NCBI RefSeq assembly: GCF_037975245.1
Contig: NC_092578.1
Span: 374,001 to 438,000, forward strand
From: Apostichopus japonicus
Taxonomy: Eukaryota; Echinodermata; Holothuroidea; Aspidochirotida; Stichopodidae
Direction of reading: 5' to 3'
Length of the DNA: 64,000 nucleotides
Part shown: positions 13,262 to 26,700 of the stretch, one piece after another
How the letters are laid out: each line of letters begins with the position of its first letter
Numbering within the stretch: position 1 is the stretch's first letter
Position numbers and translations under genes: made by a program
Notes under the pieces: generated by a model
What the model was told of the DNA's origin: nothing
What the model saw: only the letters and a program-made list of their open reading frames with translations
The model's database searches: none

Positions 13262-14468
13262 GTTTCAAATATGCTAGAAATATGTTACTACCACCGCCTC
13301 AAATCATTTTGCTCACTAACTTTGTCGTTTAAGTGACACCCATCTATGCATATAGAGCATGTGAATAATTTGACAGAATCTCTTGGATGATATCTTCGAA
13401 ATTATCTGCGAAGTGTTAGCATGCTAAAATTTTGGTACCAATATATACTGATGATCTTTAAACTCTTTCGATGGATCATACAATACTGCGGTGGTACATC
13501 AAACTAAACCTTCGCCCATCGATGTTGTGGTAAAGTACCATAACTTCAGAAGCACATAAATGTCTAAATTATAGTAGATAACGCTAAGGATAACGATAAG
13601 GGGATAACGCTGAAGGTGACGTTTGTTTACTTTTATATCCATCTGTGAATGATCATGAAGAGAACACAATTTATCCCCAAAATTGTAAAACTTCCTTTGA
13701 AATATTGGTGGGCTATCGAACGTACCAGCATGACTTTGAAATATCCATGGAACTATTACTTTAAAAGTGACTGACGTTTCAATAAAAAGTGGAGGGAATC
13801 TGCAACTTTAAGTCAAACCCTAATACATTTGTATCGCACTCATAGACCCCTGTACACGTAAAGTTTCTGATTCCTATAAAGCCCGTCCATAAATGAAGAT
13901 GAATGTACTTACCTAGCATATTCCAATGGCCAGGGGGTTCAATAGTTTTAGCAGATATCAAAGTTTTCCTTTGGAGGGACCAACAATCATTTGATGGCCG
14001 ACATATTACTATTTTTGATTGGGCTGACGGCTGATAAAAAAAAGGGACCAATCTTGATGTATCTAAATGAATAAGAAATGAACCTAAAATGGAAAACCTA
14101 TACGCCTCTGATTTCAAGGACAAACCAACTCAGTATGAAAGAACTTAGGAAAGCTTTTCAAATGCATCTGCCATGATGAAATCACAGAACTGCTTTCCGG
14201 TCAAGGAAGGCAAAAATTGACATCCACACAATCATATCTAGATAACTAGACATGGACCCTATTTTTTTTAGGGGGAATGCATTTTATAGTGGTAAGAACT
14301 ATCTATTTCCTGAGAGAAGAAACATTTTTCTGGCAATTGTTTCTTTGGTGGGGTGGGGGCTGACATACGTTTCAGTCACCTGTATCTAGATCTAGAAGCA
14401 TTTATGATTTTAAGCCAAGAATGTGTAATATTTTCCTCTTCCATATTATTATAATTATCATCATCATC

Positions 14469-14608
<140 letters not shown>

Positions 14609-14622
14609 CACATGGTCGCATT

Positions 14623-14672
14623 TGCTACGAACAGAGCCGTATACATATCTATATACGGCTCTGGCTACGAAC
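14623..14672. repeat. Hairpin flanked by 10-bp direct repeats, upstream of ELP2
   Basis: A stem GAGCCGTATA / TATACGGCTC around a short AT loop sits between two copies of GCTACGAACA. It lies between the ATT microsatellite and the ELP2 start codon, about 55-100 bp upstream of the ATG. Confidence 0.85.
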
Positions 14673-14722
14673 AAGTAACAGCGAGAGGATCTGTCGATTT
14701 GTGTTTTCTATCTTCAACTTGT

Positions 14723-14734
14723 AAAGATGGCGGC
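14723..14734 (+). promoter_or_regulatory. ELP2: YY1-like motif over the ELP2 start codon
   Basis: AAGATGGCGGC covers the initiation codon. This is the classic YY1 consensus (AANATGGCGGC), which often sits just downstream of the transcription start in housekeeping genes. It could instead be only the Kozak-plus-Ala start MAA. Binding is inferred from the motif alone. Confidence 0.45.
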
Positions 14735-17700
14735 CCCCTGTGAAACATGTTTCATTTGCTCAGGGTGTAACAGACTGCCGAATTGTGTCGACTGGGGATC
14801 GAATGGACTGATTGCATTTGGGGCTGAAAATTCGCTTGCACTGTATAAATTTCACGTAAGTTTCAGTCTGTCCTGCACAATTGAGTAGTGACCACGGATA
14901 TTATGCACTAATACGTTGGCCTAGCCAATACTAATACTAGCCTATAGTGCTAGTATTAGTAGTTACTGTGTTAAACCCTCACAACAGTTACGCCTACTAC
15001 TAGCCTAGGGGCTCTCCCGATATACCTAAACACGAAAATTGGAATTCAAAACAAAATGTTCACAACACTACTGAAAAAGTCGGTACTAATTTAGAATCCG
15101 TACCATTCCTACCCCTAACCCTATTCCCTACTTCCTAACCCTACTTCCTAACCCCTAACCCTACAGTACTTCCTAACCCTAATTCCTAGCCCCTAGTAAG
15201 CATTCCCATTCATATGGTACGGATTCTAAAGTTAGGCCAAAAAGTCAGTGAGTGCCATATATGTCAGGGTGTCTAAGATAAAAAGAGTGATCAAGACAGT
15301 AAGACTTTAAGTTTAGGCCGTGGCTATTCTTACGACTAGTCGTAACAATTATTTATAAACTATTCTTAAGACATCTGCGAATTCATACGCAGTAAAGTAA
15401 ATAAAGCAACTGCGCATGTAGTCGGGGTATTAACCCTAAACACTAAGCCTAACCTTTACCCTAACCGGAAATTATTGTTAGTCTTAGTCGTAAATATAGC
15501 CACGTTAAAGCAACTGCGCATGCGTATTAATAAATTATTCTTACGACTAGTCGTAAGAATAGCCACTTTGTTAAGTTTAAGAGGTGCCAAATATCATAAT
15601 TTACTCTTAAAAAGAAGCTTCAGATTACTCAAAATAAAGTGGTTCGCTACATACTTATGCAAGGCCCAAGATTCCATGTTGGACAGGAGGAAATTTCTGG
15701 TCTTGGATTGTTATCCGTAGAGAGTAGAGCTAAATTCATTAGGTTAAACCATAAACACAAAATCTTTAACAACTGTAGTTCTCCCTAGTTCAAGACTCGT
15801 TCAAGACATCACAATTTCTATGTTATTGATTCTAAGGGTGGTGTTAGCTCTACTTTCTACTTCACGGCAATTCAGGATTGGAATGCTCTTCCAAATCATA
15901 TCAAATCCATAAAGTCTTCTCATCTTTTTAGAGCTGAGTTAAAGAAGCATCTCATGTAATTTAGGGTGTGGGCAGGGGGAGAGGGAGGCACTTTTCAGTA
16001 TTTTGTGCAATATTTACGTTCTTTGTGTCTTATTTATTGGTTTCCTTTGTATTTACCATTGATATAGGGCCCCTTTGGAAATGGGCCTACGTTCTGTCAG
16101 CCTTATGGGTTTAGCTCCTGTTACTCTTTGTAATATTTTATGTCTTTTGTACAATCTGAGTGCGAATAAAACAAACAAACAAACACCCAAGCCTAAGCCT
16201 GAATAGGCAGCCACTCGCTACTCGCTACTCATAATAGAAATAAGCTCTTTGAATGGACAAACTTAGCCTAAACCTACGTCTCACTTAATACTGCTGCTGT
16301 GGCCGAGTGGATAAAGACAGTGGCACTTGAAGCAATTAGGTATGGTGATTGGGAGGCTCAGGGTTCGATTCCCGGCCTGTTCATATTAAGGTGGGTTTTG
16401 CATCGAAGAGCAATCTACTGTTTCCCCATCTGATATGACTGTCTAAATTGAAAAGATTACAAATTAGGATCAAAATATTGGATTGGAAGCCAACTGACGT
16501 GAAATTGGTAATCCATAAGCCTTTGCAGGCTTCTCCCACATGTATATTTGTGGTCACATAAGCATTGTAAAAATAACTTCCTGGTTAGTATAGAGTACTA
16601 TTATGATTATTATTATTTTATTATATTTATGGGCCGCACTTGTTAATGGACAATCTTCAAATGCAAGAATTTTTCATGGCCATATTGAAAGCTTTTGACT
16701 TTAGGCATTGATTTACCAAGTTAGTGTTGAAGTTATTATTATGGCAGAATGCTGGGAAAACATCACATTAATGTCAACTTACCTGAATTAGAATATACTG
16801 TGCTCAGGAAATATAAACTACTGGATTCAAATCCTATTCTTTGATTTATATTGCTTAATTATATTTTTATGTCTAATTCCATATATTGTGGTATTCTCAT
16901 TTCAGAACAACAATGCAGCAGGGGCAATAAGAAATCTTCTCAAAGGACACAAGGGTAAAGTCCACTGCGTAAAATGGCTGCAGCAAAATTTAAAGCCGGC
17001 AAAAGCAGAGGATGGATTGGAGATCATTTCTGGTGCAGCTGATAATGAAATCATAATTTGGAGAATTCAGAACGGAATAGTAAGTCAAACTTAAAAGGTC
17101 AAAGTGCCTAATTGAATCCAAATCACAGACAGTCATTGAGAAAGTGCAATGAGAGAGTTCAGACAGTTATGGTGTCCTGTATATACCTACAGCAATCAAT
17201 TATTGGTTGTTAGAGAAGGACACACCTTATCAAAGGAAAAAGAAAGAACTTCTGTTCAATGACTTTTGGAAATGTGTGTTCATTACAGCAATGGTTTGAT
17301 ATCTTCACTTTGTAATATTATTTGCCAAAATTGCTCTTTACCGTGTATTATCAGTAGTTTCGAAAACTGCCAAGTTTTCACCTGTTGCCACATTACTTCA
17401 GTCTCTTTGTTGTGGACTCAAATTTTGTTGTTCATTCAAACTACACACAATCTCATACATGTTTGGAATTTATAGTTTCAAAGGGCTTAAGTATGAATCA
17501 AATATCAGATAAGAAGGCTTATCTTGAAGTAGAAGTTTCTTGGCCCTGACTCTTCCCCACACAACCAAGACTTTCTTTTTACAATGGTCTGGATAGCAAA
17601 ATTGTTTTCCAGTGTAAACATTTATATTTGGGTAGAGAAGATTTGAATTTAGTACTATTACTAATATTAGTCAGGCGGACTACTTCAAGGAGAGCTCTAT

Positions 17701-20700
17701 ACTGCTTCACAACTTGTACACAAAGTACTTTCTTTGCATTAGGGTTATAGATAGGTTGGACACTGAAGCTGTGTTTTATTACACAGAGTAAGTCTTTCTC
17801 ACAATCATTCCCACAATAGAAACTTTGCCACAACAAGTGTTTGACTTTGATATCTTTTGTAGCATCAAGCACAATCTCATTTACAAGGTCACAATGGAGT
17901 GGTGACTGCAGTTGATGGTGTATATATACCATCAGTGGATGGCAGCTTTCCAGAGAGACCTCATACTCTCCTAGCCTCTGCATCAGTTGACTCTACTGTG
18001 AAGATCTGGCAACGCAATGAAGGAGAAGAGGCATTTCAGCTCTTGCAGAGTATATCTTTTGGAAATGGTTTTGCCTTGGATGTTGCTTTAGCAATTTTCC
18101 CAGTTTCACATGGTAAGGGTGTTTTTTTATTTCATCTATGTTTTTCAACTGAACCATTTGTAAAATATGGAACTACACGAAATTAAACAAGGTTTGAAAG
18201 GATTGAAGGATTGACTGACCAAGCTAATAACTTTCAAGATTTTGTTTGCTGATCAAAATGAAACAATTAAAAGCACGAAACAGAACAAATATTATAGAAC
18301 ATAGTTTCAGATGGGACATAACATTTGCAACTTAAACAAATGTTAAAAACCTGAAAATTACTGTTTGACTGATCTACTGTTTGATGATAAAATGTGCAAA
18401 ACATTAATTTTCAGGTTCTTGCCATTTAGCAATTGCTAGTTTATCGCATAAAAAAGGTACTTTTTGTAGATTTTTGACAGTTTGGCAAGATGATATGAAA
18501 TATACAGAATGGTAAAGTTTAGATTCCTACTGTACTGCTTTGACAATAAATACAAAACATGGATTGTCAGTAATCACAGTTTTACACAGCTCGCCAATGC
18601 ATTGTCTTTTTTTTGTCCTTCCATAAATTTCATATCTATAGGGGGATAGGATGGGATGTGGTGACTGGGAGGTGTTTAACTGTCTGAAAGTAACCAGCTT
18701 CATACAAATACTGTCACAGCATGTTATTATTTACCAACAGTTCCAATCCTAGCAATTGGTGGTGATGACACCAGAGTACATCTTTACGTCCTCCAGGGAA
18801 CAGAATTTATTGAAGTTCAGACTTTACGTGGACATGAAGATTGGATAAGAGGCTTAGAGTTTGCAGTGGACGGTGAGAATTTATAACTGCTATTAAAAGG
18901 GAATGCCAACCTTTAATGTTAGCCAAATTACCCAGTCAGTTTTCCGTTATTTATTTACTTGTATAACTTTAACAGTAAAATATAGCCGTTTTATTTGTAG
19001 AGGAAACAGACACTATTGTTTTGTAGTCTCATAAATAATCTGAAATCTGTAAAATAATTGGCTTAAGCATTGTTTTCCATTTAGAGTGCTTAAATCTAGA
19101 GTGCTTGCTAAAAGAACTATCAATTTATAGTGGAGAAGTTGTATGTTTTGTTTCTTCTGGACTCAACTGTCTACACAATTACAGCAACAGCAGAAGCAAC
19201 TGTCAGTGTATCAAGATATTTTGAATTGTTATAATAATTGATATTCCAGGGTATTTTGGCTATTATTAATATCTTTAATAATTTTCTGGGCCTTATACCC
19301 TGTCATCAACTGACATGGCTGTTTTTTCTTTCAGATTGTGGAGACTTGCTGTTGGCTAGCTGTTCTCAGGACTGCTTCATCCGACTGTGGAGAATAACAA
19401 GAGACAAACCAGAAGAGAGTAGTAGCATCAAACTAAAGGGAAATATATTCACTGTTAGTTATAAAGGTAAAGATGTCCCAAGAGGTGTGGTACTGTTATC
19501 AGTTGCAAACAGTAACATACAATGCTTTAACACTCTAATGAACTGTTTTAGGCTGTGATGCATGCCTTTTATATTAAATTTATTCTGATTTTACAGATAT
19601 AGAAGCCAAGTACGTTGTCACCTTGGAATCCTTGCTAGCTGGCCATGAACAGTGGATATATGGTGTACACTGGCAGCCTCCAATATATTCAGGTTGTTGA
19701 ATCTATAATGCCTCTCTCAACATTAAATGGTAGTCACTCATACAACAGAAGTTATGCATTTCAGTGTCCTTGATGACACAGAATAGAGTATTATGTTTTT
19801 TTACTTGCATATATTCTTTTAAGTGCATAGGGCAGTAAAGAGATTAAGTCACATAAGTAATTAAATTAGTTGATCATTATCAGTAAATTATTCATTCTTA
19901 CTGATTGCTGATAATTGCACAACCAGCATGGTTTGCATCACTAAACTTTGATAATTTGAAACAAGACTTGACTGATCTCAAACTAACGTAACTCATTCCT
20001 GTGTTGTTGTTGTCTTTTATACATTCTTTACTCAGATAATTCTTTACTCTTTATTCTTTACTCAGATAATGGTGACAAACATCAACCAATGTGCCTCTTG
20101 TCAGCATCCATGGATAAAACAATGATTATCTGGCAGCTGGATGTAGAGACCGGTGTCTGGGTAGATAAGGTTAGTTTCTGCTCAAGTTACACAGACCACT
20201 GTCTATCTCCACTTCAGAAATTTGTAAAAATTAAATTGTCAGATCTGGGTACAGTGATGGTAACCTGTTGATGACTGTGAGTCTGCGAGAGAGCAAATTG
20301 AAATAAGCTGATTGGATCATAGCTTGGACCTCATGATTACCTAATTTTCCAGTATTACACAAGTTAGATATTTACAACTTTAAATGTCATTTCATATGGA
20401 ATTGTGCATAAAGAAAATCACATAGTCATAGTGAGTCTGCCACACTCCACATGTTAGCTTTGTTAGTTTTTTTATCATACTGTACCAACATACTGGTATT
20501 TGTATATGTGTAAGTGACATCAAACATTAAGTATAGCCCATACAATGCATATTGTACTTCTGAAATCATGTTTCAATTTGACCATCTAACTCTTTGTTCT
20601 TACAGGTCAGAGTGGGTGAGGTTGGCGGTAACACCCTAGGTTTATATGGCTGTCAGTTTGCCCCAGATGGTAAAACAATCCTAGCCCACGGATATCAGGG

Positions 20701-23700
20701 TGCATTCCATGTGTGGTCCAGTAGCAGGGAGGTAAGCACCATCAGTTGATAAAATATTTATATAAAACAATCCTAGTCCACGGATATCAGGGTGCATTCC
20801 ATGTGTGGTCCAGTAGCAGGGAGGTAAGCACCATCAGCTAATAAGACATTTACATAAAACAATCCTAGCCCACGGATATTAGGGTGCATTCCATGTGTGG
20901 TCCAGTAGCAGAGTGGTAAGCACCATCAGCTAATAAGACATTTATATAAAACAATCCTAGCCCACGGATATCAGGGTGCATTCCATGTGTGGTCCAGTAG
21001 CAGGGAGGTAAGCACCATCAGTTGATAAAATATTTATATAAAACAATCCTAGCCCACGGATATCAGGGTGCATTCCATGTGTGGTCCAGTAGCAGGGAGG
21101 TAAGCACCATCAGTTGATAAAATATTTATATAAAACAATCCTAGCCCACGGATATCAGGGTGCATTCCATGTGTGGTCCAGTAGCAGGGAGGTAAGCACC
21201 ATCAGCTAATAAGACATTTATATAAAACAATCCTAGCCCACGGATATTAGGGTGCATTCCATGTGTGGTCCAGTAGCAGGGAGGTAAGCACCATCAGCTA
21301 ATAAGACATTTATTTCAATGGCTGGAGTTATCTATATTAACTTTTCTTCCTCCAGTGTCTTAATATTTGTTAAATACAGATTTCTTTGTTTCTTTCTTGT
21401 GTCAGGTTTCTAGTGTTCTTTAATCGTTGACATTACCCACAATGCTTTGCATGTTTTGCATTTTAAGTGTTACATTGATAAGAAAGGTTTGATACTTCCA
21501 AACATACAGTTTAACTGGTTGTTCTTTTAGGATGAATCTTTATGGGAACCTGCGGTCACAGTTAGCGGTCACTTTCAGAGTGTTGAAGACATTGTCTGGG
21601 ATCCTGAAGGTTCCTTCTTGGTCAGCGTCAGCAAAGATCAGACAACACGTCTTTTTGCTCCCTGGAGGAGAGATAACAAGCAGGTAGGTAGCTGCATCAT
21701 TTCAAGTAATTAAGTTGACCTGATTTTCTTGTCTATCATAATTACTTATTTCTTCATTCCTACATTTTAGTACTTTCTTACTGAACATGTTAATGCTTAC
21801 TACCCCTATTCAGTATCACATGTTGATCATGTACTAATAAAGAGTAAGTCTTTCTTGAGTCGTCTGGTTTATTGCTTACATTAACTGTTAGAGTTCTCTT
21901 CAAGTACATTTTAATTTCTTACTGAGTAATTCATGTGTGCAATAGGTTCTTGTTATTTGTTTCCTTTAGGCTACATGGCATGAGTTGGCAAGGCCCCAGG
22001 TTCATGGCTATGACATGCAATGCTTAGCCATGATTGGGCGGTTTAAATATGTCTCAGGTGCAGACGAGAAGGTATGTGAAATTCCTGTCCTACCCTTACC
22101 TCCTACAACTAAGACAAGGTTTACATCCAAAACAAGAATCAAATGTAGTTAATTCTAGTGGTTATTCCAATTTTAATTTGGTGACTTGAACATTCAGTAA
22201 TATGTTGGTTTGGTATGTAAAGATATATGAATATTCATTAATATGTTGGTTTGATATTTAATGATATATGAATATTAATTAATATGTTGGTTTGGTATTT
22301 AATGATATACGAATATTCATTAATATGTTGGTTTGGTATTTAATGAGATATGAATATTCATTTATATGTTGGTTTGGTATTTAATGATGTATGAATATTC
22401 ATTAATATGTTGGTTTGGTATTTAATGATATATGAATATTCATGATGCAATATTTTATAGGTTGTCATCTCATTGTGGGAAGAACCTACAAAATCCTTTT
22501 GCTGTGATAAATAATATTTGTTTAGTATTGTCTTATTTGGATAATTGGGTTCCTTCATAGTGGAACTACCCAGCACCACAATTAACCACAAATTACTAGA
22601 CATAAGCAAATTGTTATTTCTAACTTAAGTACTAGCTGTAAGACATAAACATTTTGTATAGTTGTGGCATTTGCTTTAATGTTTGTTATTTTAAGGCCTT
22701 ACATTTAGTACTCATGGTCATGCTTGTTTCCTGCCTCAGGGAAAGTTCACATGGCTGTGTTTGGTCCATAACAAGCTTGTTCCTGATTTAGGATGGCAAC
22801 AGTTGGCACACACTAAACCTTCCTTGATTAGTTTCTGCCTTGTGATTGTACCAGGATTGGGAAATCAGGTCAATCAGGGAAATCATCTTATTATTCTTAG
22901 TTGGAGCATCTACTCAAATTAATTTACTATTATGTTATTGGGATGATGGGTGCTACCATATTAAGGGATTCCAGGTAACTCATTTTAAGTGATATTTCAT
23001 TCTTCAATAGTTTATTTAACATCGTCTGTCATCAGGTGTTGCGCGCCTTTGAAGCTCCAGTGAATTTTCTGAATAATTTCCAGCAAATTACCAAAGAGGA
23101 AATCAATAAAGAGACGTTAAAGCTAGTAAGTAACATTGAGCTTAAAAGTTGTACTCTTCAAGTAAAAGTATGTATGGAAGTGACTTTGGTAAATTTTCAG
23201 CTATATTTGATTCTTAGTATCTGAATGGAATTTATCAGCTTGGTTAGTCAAGCTGCATTTGAAATAAATTGATGAAATGTTAACTAAGTTAGAACGTTTC
23301 ATATTGCATCGTGCTAATGAAGACTCTTTGACTAAGAATTGAGATGATTCTAACTGGATTTTATAAGATCCAAAACTTCATCATTCTTACAAACACTTTA
23401 CTTTTCATGCAGTCTTCTGAAAGTCAACAGGTTTCTGGGTTAAATACTGATATTTCAAATTTGTGTCTGGTATGAACATATGTTAGCATTTGAATAGAAA
23501 GACCAAGTGTAGATGATTTGAGTCAGAGGTCAAAGATATTTATCCTCATTCATATAAGGGTGGAATTGTTCTTGATTTCCAGGCTGGTCAAACCATTCCA
23601 GAAGGAGCCAGTGTTCCAGCCCTTGGACTCTCAAACAAAGCTATTTACCAAGGAGAGAGTGGTGTTGCATCATCTGACAGAGAAATTACTCATCCCAGCG

Positions 23701-26700
23701 ATCAATACTCAGATATATTCTTTGAACCCGTCACTTTGTTGAGTAAGATCATCTATGATTCATTTAAGACATTCACAGTTTCTTCCAAACTTAGTTTTCT
23801 TACCTGGCACTTGCTTTGGAAGAATTAAGGAAACAAGTTGGGTCAAAATTTCCTTTCAAAATAGTTTCTGCATGCCCCCCCCCCCCATAGAAAAGCTTGT
23901 GACCGCTAGAAAAAGAAGCTATCCATGCCCCTGACTTATAATGATGCCAGCACCCTTCATTCTGTTCAACATACATATTACAGTGAGTGCTGGTAGGTAC
24001 AAAGTAATATATATGTACACAAACATTGCTATCACATAAAGGTGTTGGTTGGTTTGTCTCTAACAATAATCTTTTACAAAGAGTTGAGGTAAACTTAACT
24101 TTAAATGTGTGACTACAGTGAGAACCAACTGCTTGTAGTTTTCACTGAAAGGTGCAGATAAGCCCTCATTCATGTCCATGGATAATTACATTGATGATAT
24201 GGTGTAACTACTTTACCCTCCCCAGCACCCCCTACAGAGGAACACCTACTCCAGAATACTCTCTGGCCAGAAACTCAGAAGCTTTATGGCCATGGTTTTG
24301 AAATCTTCGCCATTGCCAGCCATCCAGCAGGAACATTGATAGCATCAGCTTGTAAGGTAAGGGATTATTTCCAGGTCAGAGTTCAAAAGTCACCTTGTAT
24401 TGAACTAGGGTCATTAACTGCCTGTAAACTTAAATAAATCTAAGAAACAGCAGAAATTTAGTTATTTTAAGCAGTGTGCTTTGTTTAATTTTGTATCATC
24501 AAACATGTGATTAATACTACTATGATAAAGCTATAAAAGTGATAGAATTGTTGTGTTGATCATTTTGAAAACTATCAAGGTTACCTTGATCATTTCTGTT
24601 ACATTAAGTAAAAGTATAGAAAACTAGCCATCACATGCAAAATGCTGCATAAGCAGAAATGAAGGATTTTAGAATGAGCATTAGAGAATATATCCTATAT
24701 ATTTTCAAGAGCAAGCATCTCCATGGTTACCTTTACCCCTCATGTATGCAGATGTTACTACTGGAAAGTATTGTTATACTTAGTAGCCGACAAGTATACA
24801 AGTTTAAATCAATAAAGTAGTACTGCACCATGTATGTTCTTAGTCTCTTTTCTGACATTGTTTCTACAACTTAAAGAATATATACAGATATGTGTGTATG
24901 TCTAACTTTGTTAATTCTAAACAGAACATTGGAATAATGATACCACTAATGTTTTTCTGTTCAGGCAAGCAAACAAGAACATGCCAATATAATGTTATGG
25001 GACACAACCACTTGGAGACAGGTTGGTGAACTATCAGCCCACTCACTGACTGTTACACAACTCGCATTCTCCCACTCTGGCAAATTCTTACTAGCTGTTT
25101 CTAGGGATAGAACATGGTCACTCTTTGAAGCAGTGCAGAAGCAAGAAGAAAAAAGTTAGTATAGTGTATTCTATATGTTGAAATATTGGTAGAGGGAGGA
25201 TCATTTGTAAGGTTAATTCTAGCATTTTTTATTTCAATTGTGGAGTGGTAAATGTAACAGTAATGTTTGTGTCTGACATTAACAATTTGTGGTCAAGGGA
25301 GGTGGGGAGGTGCTCAACTGGAAGTACAGTAAAATATCATGAATATAGTTTAAAGGCAACTGAAGGGTTTGCAAAGCCTCTGACAAAGTGATCATGTTGT
25401 TTTCCTTTGCTTTCACCTTAAATCTGCAGTTGTAATTTGAAATTTTCTAAAATATCAAATGGTATATACTCTACCACAGAGGAAGCACACATCAGAAATG
25501 CCCTGTGCAGCTTTACTAGGTCCATGGATCAAATATGTTTGTAATGTGAATTAACAATAACAGTGTATGTAAAACCATGTAAGCATGCCTTAAAACATGT
25601 ACTAAGACATGATATACAGGTCATGTACAATAATAGTAAAGGAGTTAATGATGTCTCTGTGATATCTTTTAATACATCATAATGGTGGATATTGTAAGGT
25701 CACCTTCCTAGATACGTATAACCTTTTACTATCCCTGCATCATTATTATTTCCCAATCAACTAGGACATACTTTAAGGAATGTGCAGGAAGTCTTAAGTT
25801 TACAATAAAATTACTCTGTTTCACAGTATTTTTATGAATCTTTCTAATTGCAATAATTGTTAGGCATAACAATGTTGTAATGATTGATGTGTAGTGTACT
25901 CATGTTGATACATAACAATGTTGTAATGATTGATGTATAGTGTACTCATGTTGATACATAACAATGTTGTAATGATTGATGTGTAGTGTACTCATGTCGA
26001 TACATAACAATGTTGTAATGATTGATGTGTAGTGTACTCATGTTGATACATAACAATGTTGTAATGATTGATGTGTAGTGTACTCATGTTGATACATAAC
26101 AATGTTGTAATGATTGATGTGTAGTGTACTCATGTTGATACATAACAATGTTGTAATGATTGATGTGTAGTGTACTCATGTAATGATTGATGTGTAGTGT
26201 ACTCATGTTGATACATAACAATGTTGTAATGATTGATGTGTAGTGTACTCATGTTGATACATAACAATGTTGTAATGATTGATGTGTAGTGTACTCATGT
26301 AATGATTGATGTGTAGTGTACTCATGTTGATACATAACAATGTTGTAATGATTGATGTGTAGTGTACTCATGTTGATACATAACAATGTTGTAATGATTG
26401 ATGTGTAGTGTACTCATGTTGATACATAACAATGTTGTAATGATTGATGTGTAGTGTACTCATGTTGATACATAACAATGTTGTAATGATTGATGTGTAG
26501 TGTACTCATGTTGATACATAACAATGTTGTAATGATTGATGTGTAGTGTACTCATGTTGATACATAACAATGTTGTAATGATTGATGTGTAGTGTACTCA
26601 TGTTGATACATAACAATGTTGTAATGATTGATGTGTAGTGTGCTCATGTTGATACATAACAATGTTGTAATGATTGATGTGTAGTGTACTCATGTTGTAA

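Noticed and set aside
16295-16383. Functional tRNA gene
   Set aside because: A and B boxes are present, but extra bases between the arms and a non-tRNA body downstream indicate a SINE.
17579-17983. 134-aa minus-strand frame
   Set aside because: It overlaps ELP2 exon 17863-18112 on the opposite strand; a shadow of that exon and adjoining intron.
20764-21316. Extra ELP2 coding exons
   Set aside because: The repeated units keep exon ends and donors, but there is no acceptor before any copy, so they cannot be spliced in as exons.
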